Source: Polyangiaceae bacterium
Lineage (GTDB): Bacteria > Myxococcota_A > Polyangia > Polyangiales > Polyangiaceae
Direction of reading: 5' to 3'
Assembly: GCA_019637265.1 (NCBI GenBank)
Contig: JAHBVY010000002.1
Coordinates: forward strand, 124,001-188,000
Length of the DNA stretch: 64,000 nt
Numbering within the stretch: the first letter of the stretch is position 1; every line of letters begins with the position of its first letter. The notes under the pieces are model-generated. The model ran no database searches and had not been told where the DNA came from. It saw only the letters and a list, made by a program, of their open reading frames with translations. This document shows positions 23,214 through 29,932 of the stretch, piece after piece. The translations under genes were made by a program, and so were the position numbers.

Positions 23214-24206
23214 ATGCAGCGGGCGCTGGTGACGGGCGGATTGGGGTTCTTGGGGAGCGCCATCGTGCGCTCACTGCGACAGCGCGAAGTCGCGGTGCGG
23301 GTGCTGGCGCTGCCGAACGAGCCGACGGACAACCTCGAGGGCGAGGCGTATGAGCTGGTGCGCGGCGACGTGCTCGACTTGGAGGCTTGCCGCACGGCAA
23401 TGGACGGCGTGGACACGCTGTTCCACTGCGCGGCGCTCTACAAGGCCTTCATGCCTGACCCGCGCCGCATGTACGAGGTGAACCTGCGCGGCACCTTCAA
23501 CATGCTGGAGGCCGCGCGGCGCGCCGGGGTGACGCGCACCGTCTACACCGCGAGCATCGTGTCGATCGGCAGGCCGCCCAAAGGACGTTTGGCTGACGAA
23601 TCCACGCCCTACGAGGCTTGGGACGTGGACATGCCCTACAGCCGCTCGAAGTATCACTCGCGGGAGGTCGCGGAGTCGTTCGCGAGCTGGGGCATGGACG
23701 TGCGCATCGTGTGCCCCGGCGCGGTGTTCGGGCCAGGTGACATCGCGCCCACGCCCAGCGGGAAGATCATCATCAACACGCTGAAGCAGCGCGGCCCCGC
23801 CGTGTACACCGCGGGCGGCACCAGCTATGTCGACGTGCGCGACGCCGCCGAAGTGCACGTGCTGGCGGCGACCCGCGGGCGCGCTGGGGAGCGCTACATC
23901 GCCACCGCGCACAACCTCGACAACGGCGAGCTGATGCGCGCCATCTTGGACGCCGCCGGGGACCGGCGTGCCCTCCGGCGCCTGCCGAGCGGCCTGGTCC
24001 GTCACCTGGTGCGCGGCATGGAGCGCGCCGCCCTCCGTCGCGGCGCCGAGCCCCCCGTCGCCAGCAACTTCTACGAGTTCTCGCTGACGCCCGGCTTCTA
24101 CTCCAACGAGAAGTCGCGGCTCGAGCTGGGCGCCAGCTACCGCCCCCTAGGGGAGACGCTGCGCGACGCCCTCGACTACTTCCGCGCGCGCGGTCTGTTG
24201 CGCTGA
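23214..24206 (+). CDS. Extended SDR NAD-dependent epimerase/dehydratase (HpnA-like)
   Basis: Rossmann-fold oxidoreductase. 330 residues from ATG 23214 (MQRALVTGGLGFLGSAIVRS, the NAD motif GxxGxxG). VDTLFHCAALYKAFMPDPR, VNLRGTFNMLEAARRAGVTR and the catalytic YSRSKYHSREVAE (YxxxK) closely follow the hopanoid-associated sugar epimerase HpnA pattern. HpnA acts on the bacteriohopane side chain, but no other hpn gene lies next to it, so related steroid/dihydroflavonol-reductase roles remain possible. The open frame extends upstream to 23070, but those codons encode no conserved sequence. Confidence 0.88.
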   Translation: MQRALVTGGLGFLGSAIVRSLRQREVAVRVLALPNEPTDNLEGEAYELVRGDVLDLEACRTAMDGVDTLFHCAALYKAFMPDPRRMYEVNLRGTFNMLEAARRAGVTRTVYTASIVSIGRPPKGRLADESTPYEAWDVDMPYSRSKYHSREVAESFASWGMDVRIVCPGAVFGPGDIAPTPSGKIIINTLKQRGPAVYTAGGTSYVDVRDAAEVHVLAATRGRAGERYIATAHNLDNGELMRAILDAAGDRRALRRLPSGLVRHLVRGMERAALRRGAEPPVASNFYEFSLTPGFYSNEKSRLELGASYRPLGETLRDALDYFRARGLLR

Positions 24207-24232
24207 GCCCGCGCGGGCAACGGCTGGGGCGC

Positions 24233-24312
24233 GTCACATTCCGAGGCGCCAGGGCGCAAACCGACTTCGCCGAACCACGCTCGGCAGGTCCATTCCGAGG
24301 CGTCAGGGCGAC
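24233..24312. repeat. Pair of 19-bp imperfect direct repeats
   Basis: CATTCCGAGGCGCCAGGGCG (from about 24236) and CATTCCGAGGCGTCAGGGCG (from about 24292) flank 37 bases after the epimerase stop. The G-rich intergenic repeat follows at 24328. Significance unknown. Confidence 0.55.
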
Positions 24313-24327
24313 AGCCTCTCTCTAGGG

Positions 24328-24348
24328 GATCGGGGGGTTGGACGAGAG
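24328..24348 (+). repeat. G-rich intergenic repeat copy
   Basis: GATCGGGGGGTTGGACGAG, plus orientation, between two plus-strand genes. Confidence 0.7.
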
Positions 24349-24444
24349 TCTCCCCAGCGCGCCGCGAGCACCCCTTACGAGGTGGCTCACGGCTTTGGCG
24401 TGGCACCGATAGCGGCGGGAGGCGCCGCGTGAGATAGTCGCGGC

Positions 24445-24924
24445 GTGAAGCTGCTCGCGCGCATCTGCTTGTGGTTCTATGTCGTGGTCTTCGTGCTGGC
24501 GGGGGGCGCGGTGTTGTTCGGCGCGCAAGGCGCCGCGCAGATGATGGGCATCACCCAGCTCAGCCTGGAAGATCGCGGCGTGGTGTCGCTGATGAATCAG
24601 CTGCGCTACTTCGGCGCCGTGGCGATCGGCTTCGGCGCCACCGTGGCGGTGCTGAGCAAGCAAATCCTCACGGAAAAGCGCCACGCGACGCTGTTCCTCA
24701 TCGTGCTCTTGCTCATCCCGCTGTCGCGCACCATCTCGCTGTTCATGGATGGCCTGCCGCACTACTCGCTCTTGCTGATCATGCTGGCGGAGTACGGCCT
24801 GTTCGCGCTGTTCGTGGTCCACGCGAAGCGCTTCATCTTCACGAGCCCGGAGGCCACCCCTGAGGCGCTCCCGGAGGGCAGCCCGAAGGCGGTCGCCAAG
24901 GCCAGCGCTAGCGAGAAGGTTTAG
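24445..24924 (+). CDS. Small four-helix membrane protein (DUF4345-like)
   Basis: Unknown role. 159 residues with four predicted membrane segments: ICLWFYVVVFVLAGGAVLF, LRYFGAVAIGFGATVAVL, ATLFLIVLLLIPLSRTISLF and YSLLLIMLAEYGLFALFVV, followed by a hydrophilic Pro/Ala/Lys tail. The layout resembles DUF4345-type integral membrane proteins; family assignment is tentative. Convergent with the diiron protein gene seven bases downstream. Confidence 0.7.
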   Translation: MKLLARICLWFYVVVFVLAGGAVLFGAQGAAQMMGITQLSLEDRGVVSLMNQLRYFGAVAIGFGATVAVLSKQILTEKRHATLFLIVLLLIPLSRTISLFMDGLPHYSLLLIMLAEYGLFALFVVHAKRFIFTSPEATPEALPEGSPKAVAKASASEKV

Positions 24925-24931
24925 GCGCTCG

Positions 24932-25912
24932 TCACGCGAGCTTGGCGGAGAGCGCCTCGGCGGCGAGCTCGTCGTAGCTCATGCGGGCGGCGCGCTCGCG
25001 CTCGGCGTCGGTGTAGAGCTTGCTGATGAGCTCGGGGTCGACGCCCATCAGGCGCTCGATGGCGCGACCGAACAGCGAGCGCACCAGCGGTGACTCGTTG
25101 TAATACTCCTGCACGCGCTCCATCACGTGGATGAAGCGGCTGCGGCGGACCGAGGGCTTCTTGCTCAGGAGCTGGATGCGCTTGATGGCCTCCTTCATGC
25201 GCCTGCCGGTCGGGTCCACCACCTGCATCGGCTTGAAGAATACCGCGCGGAAAAATGGCGCGCCGTAGTACAGCACGTGGGCGAAGGACCACAGCGCGCG
25301 CACCCGCTGCGAGAGCGGCGCGCGCGGCTCCTCCGTGAGCTTGTCCAGGTACTCCTGCGAGCCGTAGTAGCTTATCATGTGGAAATCCACCGCGATGTGG
25401 CGGGACTCATCACGGTTGATGAGGTCCATCGCGCGCTCGCTCATGGCGTCCCCCACGAAATCGTTGATCGAGCGGAGCAGCGCGATGTCCAAGATCAGCT
25501 CACCGCAGGTGATGTAAGCGTTGGCGATCTCCGCCGAGAGGTACCTCACGGAGGCGATGAAGTGCGGCGCGAAGCGCACCAGGGACGGGCTCATCTCGTA
25601 GCGCTCGAGCCGGCGCTGATCGTAGAAGCGCGCCAGGCGCTCCGCGGCCTCGGCGTGGCGCAGCTCGTCCTTGACGAAGCTCTCGAAGATGCGCCGGAGC
25701 TTGGGGTCCTCCGCGCGGCGCTGCTGCTCCTCGAACAGCGCCCCCGCCAGCCGCTCGATGCCGGCCATGTCGGTGAAATACTGGACGATGGCGCGCTCAT
25801 CCTCGGCGCTCATCGCGCGCGGCGTGCCAGACCAGTCGAGATCGTCCACCGACCACTGCTCGCGTTCGCACTTCTCCAGCATCCTCGCGAGGTCCATGCC
25901 CCAAGGGTACAT
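24932..25912 (-). CDS. Ferritin-like diiron protein (AurF/diiron oxygenase-like)
   Basis: Probable non-haem diiron oxygenase or oxidase. 326 residues, almost all helical. First helix-pair motif FVKDELRHAEAAERLARFY (ExxH); second ITCGELILDIALL and INRDESRHIAVDFHM (ExxH), giving the four-Glu/two-His pattern of ferritin-like diiron sites. Length and spacing fit the p-aminobenzoate N-oxygenase (AurF) group better than rubrerythrin or ribonucleotide reductase. ATG 25912 has GAAGG eight bases upstream; ATG 25897 is an alternative. No biosynthetic cluster nearby names a substrate. Confidence 0.8.
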   Translation of the reverse strand: MYPWGMDLARMLEKCEREQWSVDDLDWSGTPRAMSAEDERAIVQYFTDMAGIERLAGALFEEQQRRAEDPKLRRIFESFVKDELRHAEAAERLARFYDQRRLERYEMSPSLVRFAPHFIASVRYLSAEIANAYITCGELILDIALLRSINDFVGDAMSERAMDLINRDESRHIAVDFHMISYYGSQEYLDKLTEEPRAPLSQRVRALWSFAHVLYYGAPFFRAVFFKPMQVVDPTGRRMKEAIKRIQLLSKKPSVRRSRFIHVMERVQEYYNESPLVRSLFGRAIERLMGVDPELISKLYTDAERERAARMSYDELAAEALSAKLA

Positions 25913-26065
25913 CTGAATGGCCTTCAGATCACCCTGGGAGGTGACGGGCGCCTGACCCAGCGGCCTCGAGCGCGTGGCGGTGGGGAGTCACCGATGCCGG
26001 CAGCGCCCGAGTAGCGGGCGCGAGCTGCCGCGCTGTTCAGTGAGATCTTGGAGTAGGGTCGGCCC

Positions 26066-27013
26066 ATGGAGGAGGCCCCCGACGCCGCCCAGCTCATCAC
26101 CGACGCGGCCGCGTCCTTCGTCACCCCGGCGCTCGCGCCCGCCGTCCGTGAGGCGCTGGCGCCGGTGTTCGCAGGCTCTGAGCCCGAAGAGCGGCGCGCG
26201 CTCCTGCACCGGCTGCTCACCACCGGCGACGGTTGGGGCTACTTCCCGCCCTGCCCGCTCGCGCGCCGCGTCAACCTGGCGCTGGGGCACCTGACGGTGC
26301 TGCCCAGCTCGCGCTTGATGGGGGCGGAGCAGCTGAGCGCGCTGCAAGAGCGCGAGGTGGTGTACCTCGCCAACCACCTGAGCTTCTCCGACGCGAACCT
26401 GTTCGCCTACTTGCTGGAGCGCGATGGGCACGACCGCATCGGTGATCGCCTGTGCGTGCTGGCCGGCCCCAAGGTGTTCACCGATCCGTTCCGGCGCTTC
26501 TCCAGCTTGTGCTTCGGCGCGATCAAGCTGCCCCAGAGCCCGACCCGCGCCTCGGGCGAGGCCGTGATGCCGCGGCGCGAGGTGGCGCGCGTCGCCGCGG
26601 TGACGATCGCGGCCAGCATGGAGCGGCTGGCTCAGGGCGACCACCTGATGATCTTCGTGGAGGGCGCGCGGAGCCGCACCGCCGCGATGCAGCCAGCGCT
26701 CGGCGCCGTGTCACGCTACCTGGAGCGGCCAGACACCTTGCTGGTGCCGCTCGGCATCGTGGGCAGCGAGCTGCTGGTGCCCATCGGCGAGGAGCACGGA
26801 CACCCCACCCAGGTGACGATCCACGTCGGTGCGCCGATCGAAGCCGCCCGGCTTTGGCGCGCCACGGAGCACAAACGGGGCCTCTTGATGCACGCGGTGG
26901 GCGCCGCCATCGCGCAGCTCTTGCCGCCCGCCTACCAGGGCTACTACGCCGCCACGAACCCAGACGACGAGCTGGCTCGAGCGCGCGCCGCGCTGCGCGC
27001 TGCGTCAGTGTGA
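26066..27013 (+). CDS. PlsC-family 1-acylglycerol-3-phosphate O-acyltransferase-like protein
   Basis: Membrane-associated acyltransferase of phospholipid synthesis or remodelling. 315 residues. Catalytic motif I is NHLSFSD (H-x4-D) in VVYLANHLSFSDANLFAYLL; the glycerol-phosphate motif is FVEGARSRTAAM (EGxRSR); then LVPLGIVGSELLVP. The N-terminal 90 residues form an added helical region; no strong membrane helix is seen. The last codons carry CGTCAGTGTGACG, spanning the stop. Acyl acceptor unknown. Confidence 0.88.
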   Translation: MEEAPDAAQLITDAAASFVTPALAPAVREALAPVFAGSEPEERRALLHRLLTTGDGWGYFPPCPLARRVNLALGHLTVLPSSRLMGAEQLSALQEREVVYLANHLSFSDANLFAYLLERDGHDRIGDRLCVLAGPKVFTDPFRRFSSLCFGAIKLPQSPTRASGEAVMPRREVARVAAVTIAASMERLAQGDHLMIFVEGARSRTAAMQPALGAVSRYLERPDTLLVPLGIVGSELLVPIGEEHGHPTQVTIHVGAPIEAARLWRATEHKRGLLMHAVGAAIAQLLPPAYQGYYAATNPDDELARARAALRAASV

Positions 27014-27043
27014 CGTACTGTCAGGCTAGCTGAACGACGCCCC

Positions 27044-27634
27044 CTACTCGCCGTGCTCGGCTGCGCGGCGGCGTTCGTCGAGGCGCTTCTGGTGCTCGGA
27101 CTTGAGCTGGCCCCCTTTGCCGAGCAGCTCGCGCTTGAGCTCGCTGTGATAGCGGATCACCTGGTGTGTCTTCTCGCGCGGCTGACACCAGCGCTTCTGC
27201 GCGGGGAAGTTGAGGCCCTGGTAGCTCGCCAGCCACTGAGGGAACCAGGCGGTGCCGGTCTTCTTGCGGCACAGGTCGCGGTTCCGCTCGATCATCGTCG
27301 CGATCCAACGCAGGTTCGCCTCACCTTGCAGCAAGACTTGCTTCTGCTCACGGCAGGCGACGCTCGGATCGCTCAGTGGATCGGCATCCTGACGGCAAGC
27401 GCCGATGAAGCGCGCCCGCACCTGGCCGAGCCCGAAGTCCTCTCCGTTGGGGCTCACCACGTGGGGGAGCCAACCGCTCTCGAAGTGCACGATGGCCACC
27501 ACGCTGAGCGGATCGAAGCTGCCTCGCTGCGCCTCCTCCCGTAGGACGCTCGCGTAGCGCTCGGCCTCCTCCAGGGGCATCTCCGGGCGCGACAGGTAGA
27601 TCGCCGCCAAGATCACCGCGAGCGGTCGCAGCAT
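27044..27634 (-). CDS. Lysozyme-like lytic transglycosylase
   Basis: Peptidoglycan cleavage in the periplasm. 196 residues. A short N-terminal hydrophobic segment (LRPLAVILAAIYL) is an export signal. The SLT-like core has VVAIVHFESGWLPHVVS (catalytic Glu in ES) followed by NGEDFGLGQVRARF (GLxQ motif), then ANLRWIATMIERN and WLASYQGLNFPA. The Cys residues (ACRQ, ACREQ, LCRK, WCQ) could form disulfides. The highly charged C-terminal 40 residues (KSEHQKRLDERRRAAEH) are probably disordered. Convergent with the acyltransferase gene. Confidence 0.85.
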   Translation of the reverse strand: MLRPLAVILAAIYLSRPEMPLEEAERYASVLREEAQRGSFDPLSVVAIVHFESGWLPHVVSPNGEDFGLGQVRARFIGACRQDADPLSDPSVACREQKQVLLQGEANLRWIATMIERNRDLCRKKTGTAWFPQWLASYQGLNFPAQKRWCQPREKTHQVIRYHSELKRELLGKGGQLKSEHQKRLDERRRAAEHGE

Positions 27635-27784
27635 GCGCCTTGGCCTAGCCCACTTGCTGGGATCACGCCAATGAGCGGCTCACCTGCTGGATATCGAACG
27701 GGCGCTCCCCGCCGAGTAGCAGTTAGGGGCACTGACGTGGAGCACGACCGTCGTGCCGACTCACGCGAGGTCCGATGCGCGCTG

Positions 27785-28120
27785 CTACGGCAAAAGCAGC
27801 TGCTCGAGCAGCTCGAAGACCTCAGCCTCGTTGGGGTCGATGTTCCCATCGGCCTCGATCACGCGCTTGGCGGTGTCGAGGAACAGCTGCCGATGTCGGT
27901 GAGGCACCGTCGCTGGATCCACCTCCTCGGGCGTGGGTGGATTCTCCAACCAACCCTCCACCTGCTCGCGCTCGTCCGGAGTCAGCTTCAGCTGACGCAC
28001 GAGCCGCAACACGAAGCGCCGCTCCTTCCGATCGACCTCCAAGTCCGCCCACGCAAAGGCACAGACGAACTTGAGCAGCAAGAGCCGCTCGTCGCGCTTC
28101 AGGGTGTCCAACATGGGCAC
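27785..28120 (-). CDS. TerB-like (tellurite-resistance/DUF533-type) protein
   Basis: Small all-helical cytosolic protein, 111 residues. LLLLKFVCAFAWADLEVDRKER and AKRVIEADGNIDPNEAEVFE are the paired acidic D-x-x-V/I-D-x-x-E metal-binding-like motifs of TerB folds. The role (stress or membrane association) is unknown in single-gene contexts like this one. Confidence 0.75.
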   Translation of the reverse strand: MPMLDTLKRDERLLLLKFVCAFAWADLEVDRKERRFVLRLVRQLKLTPDEREQVEGWLENPPTPEEVDPATVPHRHRQLFLDTAKRVIEADGNIDPNEAEVFELLEQLLLP

Positions 28121-28209
28121 ACCCTACCGCGGCGCACACAGCGCTGACAACAGCCGCAGCGCGCTCACTCACGTCGCGTGCGACACCCGTCACCAGGCAT
28201 CGCAGAACT

Positions 28210-28270
28210 GTCCAACCCCCAAAAATCCAAGCTCGATCGCGTTCTTCTCTTCAGGGGGTTAGACGGCACC
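28210..28270. repeat. Inverted pair of G-rich intergenic repeats
   Basis: GTCCAACCCCCAAAAATCC (28210-28228) and GGGGGTTAGACGGCACC (28254-28270) are two copies in opposite orientation separated by about 25 bases. The outer arms (GTCYAACCCCC) can pair as a hairpin. Located between the TerB-like start and the yggX stop, both on the minus strand. Confidence 0.65.
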
Positions 28271-28311
28271 TCACCCGAGCCGCCGCTGCGAGTAAGCCGC
28301 GTGAAGCGCCG

Positions 28312-28581
28312 TCAGCCCTCGGGGTTGAACTCGGGCGGCAGCGTGGAGCCGTCTCCCCAGAAGAACTTCTCGAGCTCGGTCATCCACACCTTCTGGCCGT
28401 GCTCACTGGTCAGGTCGAGGCGATACTCGTTGATCAAGATCTTCGAGTGCTCGAGCCACTGACGCCAGGCCTCCTTCGAGACCTGCTCGAACACCTGTTG
28501 GCCCAGTGGGCCCTTGAACGGCGGGCGATCGAGCCCCTCCGCCTCCCGGCCTAGTTTGACGCATTGAACGGCGCGAGACAT
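28312..28581 (-). CDS. yggX: YggX-family Fe(2+)-trafficking / oxidative damage protection protein
   Basis: Small cytosolic protein that protects Fe-S clusters and handles Fe(II). 89 residues, family length. MSRAVQCVKLGREAEGL carries the conserved Cys7; PFKGPLGQQVFEQVSKEAW, LINEYRLDL and EKFFWG match the family closely. Single gene; the following 350 bases upstream hold no gene. Confidence 0.95.
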   Translation of the reverse strand: MSRAVQCVKLGREAEGLDRPPFKGPLGQQVFEQVSKEAWRQWLEHSKILINEYRLDLTSEHGQKVWMTELEKFFWGDGSTLPPEFNPEG

Positions 28582-28933
28582 GGGCCGCCCTTTTCGCCCC
28601 GAAAGCGCGTCAGGTCAACCGCCGCGCTCGCGGTGAGGTGAGGTGAGCTGCCGCAGGCCCCACCCCATTCATGGCGGGCTCCCTCTCCGGGAGAAGGAGC
28701 CCGTACTTCAGTACGGTCTGACGCGATCCACTCGCGTCGATGACGCCCGGCCCAGCGACCAGGCAACTCCTCGGAGGCGACCGCTACACTGAAACTGGAA
28801 GTATCAAGCAGCAACAGACTTTTCAGGGGCCCACGGACCCCTCCTGGGCTACCCACTCGGCCCCCAAGTACCTACATGGTGCCCGGGCAGCCGCCTGTGG
28901 ACGGCCGCGCTGCCACTGGCGCGGAGCCTCCCC
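28582..28933. other. Divergent region between yggX and the lipid operon
   Basis: No gene. It contains two adjacent hairpins (28676-28716) and an AT-richer stretch (28784-28822, with GAAACTGGAAGTATCAAG) about 120 bases before the PAP2 start that may carry the operon promoter. The nearest start codon with spacing is the ATG at 28934. Confidence 0.5.
28676..28716 (+). promoter_or_regulatory. Two adjacent hairpins in the lipid-operon leader region
   Basis: First: GGGCTCC...GGAGCCC, an almost perfect palindrome of 27 bases (28676-28702, inner CCCTCTCCGGGAGAAGG). Second: CCGTAC TTCA GTACGG (28701-28716), perfect 6-bp stem with a tetraloop. They share two bases. Could be a leader RNA structure, operator or the terminator of an unseen transcript; no U-tract follows. 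Confidence 0.5.
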
Positions 28934-29932
28934 ATGCCCCTCCAACGCTTAGTCACTCGTCTGAAGCCTCAGGGTTACGGGGCCAGCTGGGCCTACGCCT
29001 CGCTTGGGGTGGTCCCGGCGGGACTGCTCTTGGTGCACGCCGTCATTGGCCTGGGCTCGGAGCACTACGCCATGGCGGCGGCGTTCTTGGTGCTCGCCTG
29101 GGTGGGTCCCCGCGCGCGGCAGTTCTCGGCGCTGGTCGCGCCGTTCGCGCTGTGCGGCCTCACCTACCAGTTCTTGCCGCTGATCATGCCGCTGCGCGGC
29201 GACATCGACGTCGCCTTCATTTGGGAGCTCGAGCGCGCGCTGTTCAGCGTGGGGGATGGCCCCACCCTGGGTGACGCCCTGGCGGCGCGGCCTCACCCCG
29301 TGCTCGATACCGTCAGCGGCCTTGTCTACATCACCTACTTCGCGCAGATCATCCTGCTCACCGCCTGGTTTCATTTCCGCGGGGATCCATCGCGCGCGCT
29401 GCGCGTGGGGCTCGCCTTCGCGGTCCTGAACGTGATGGGCTGGGTCACCTGGGTGCTCCTGTGGCCCGCCGCCCCGCCTTGGTACGTGGACATCTATGGC
29501 CTCGGCCCCGCGGTGATGGACGCCGCGCCGAGCGCGGCGGGCGCGCTGCGCTTCGACGCGCTGATCGGGGTGCCGCTCTTCCACGACTACTACGCCAAGT
29601 CGACCAACGTGTTCGGCGCCATGCCCTCGCTCCACATGGGCTACGCCACGCTCGCGGCGATCGCTGGCTGGCGCTTCAACCGCCCAGTGCGGATCTTCTC
29701 GCTCGGCTACGCGCTCTTGATGGCGTTCTCCGCCATGTACCTGCGCCACCACTACCTGCTCGATCTAGTCGCCGGCGCCGCCTACGCAGCGGGCGCCTAC
29801 TTCGTGATCGGCTGGGCCATGGCGCGCAGCAAGGCGCGTTCCCACGTGGGATCTGACGAGCGCCAGCCGAGCGAGGCGGCCGAGCTCGCGCCGAGCGGGC
29901 AGCCCAGCCAAGAGGCCCAGCTCACCCAGTGA
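28934..29932 (+). CDS. PAP2_3 (Aur1-like) integral membrane phosphatase/lipid transferase
   Basis: Likely a lipid head-group transferase or phosphatase of the inositolphosphoryl-ceramide-synthase (Aur1) fold. 332 residues with at least six membrane helices (for example SLGVVPAGLLLVHAVIGLG, YITYFAQIILLTAW, VLNVMGWVTWVLLWPAAPPW). Catalytic motifs: GAMPSLHMGYATLAA (His234) and MYLRHHYLLDLVAG (His273, Asp277), typical of PAP2/Aur1 active sites facing the periplasm. The tail is hydrophilic. Its stop overlaps the MMPL gene by four bases (GTGA), which itself overlaps a CDP-alcohol phosphotransferase: all three should act on one lipid. Confidence 0.88.
   Translation: MPLQRLVTRLKPQGYGASWAYASLGVVPAGLLLVHAVIGLGSEHYAMAAAFLVLAWVGPRARQFSALVAPFALCGLTYQFLPLIMPLRGDIDVAFIWELERALFSVGDGPTLGDALAARPHPVLDTVSGLVYITYFAQIILLTAWFHFRGDPSRALRVGLAFAVLNVMGWVTWVLLWPAAPPWYVDIYGLGPAVMDAAPSAAGALRFDALIGVPLFHDYYAKSTNVFGAMPSLHMGYATLAAIAGWRFNRPVRIFSLGYALLMAFSAMYLRHHYLLDLVAGAAYAAGAYFVIGWAMARSKARSHVGSDERQPSEAAELAPSGQPSQEAQLTQ

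Noticed and set aside
28682-28716. Intrinsic terminator of yggX or of an unseen gene
   Set aside because: No U-tract follows either stem in either direction and the site is upstream of both flanking genes.
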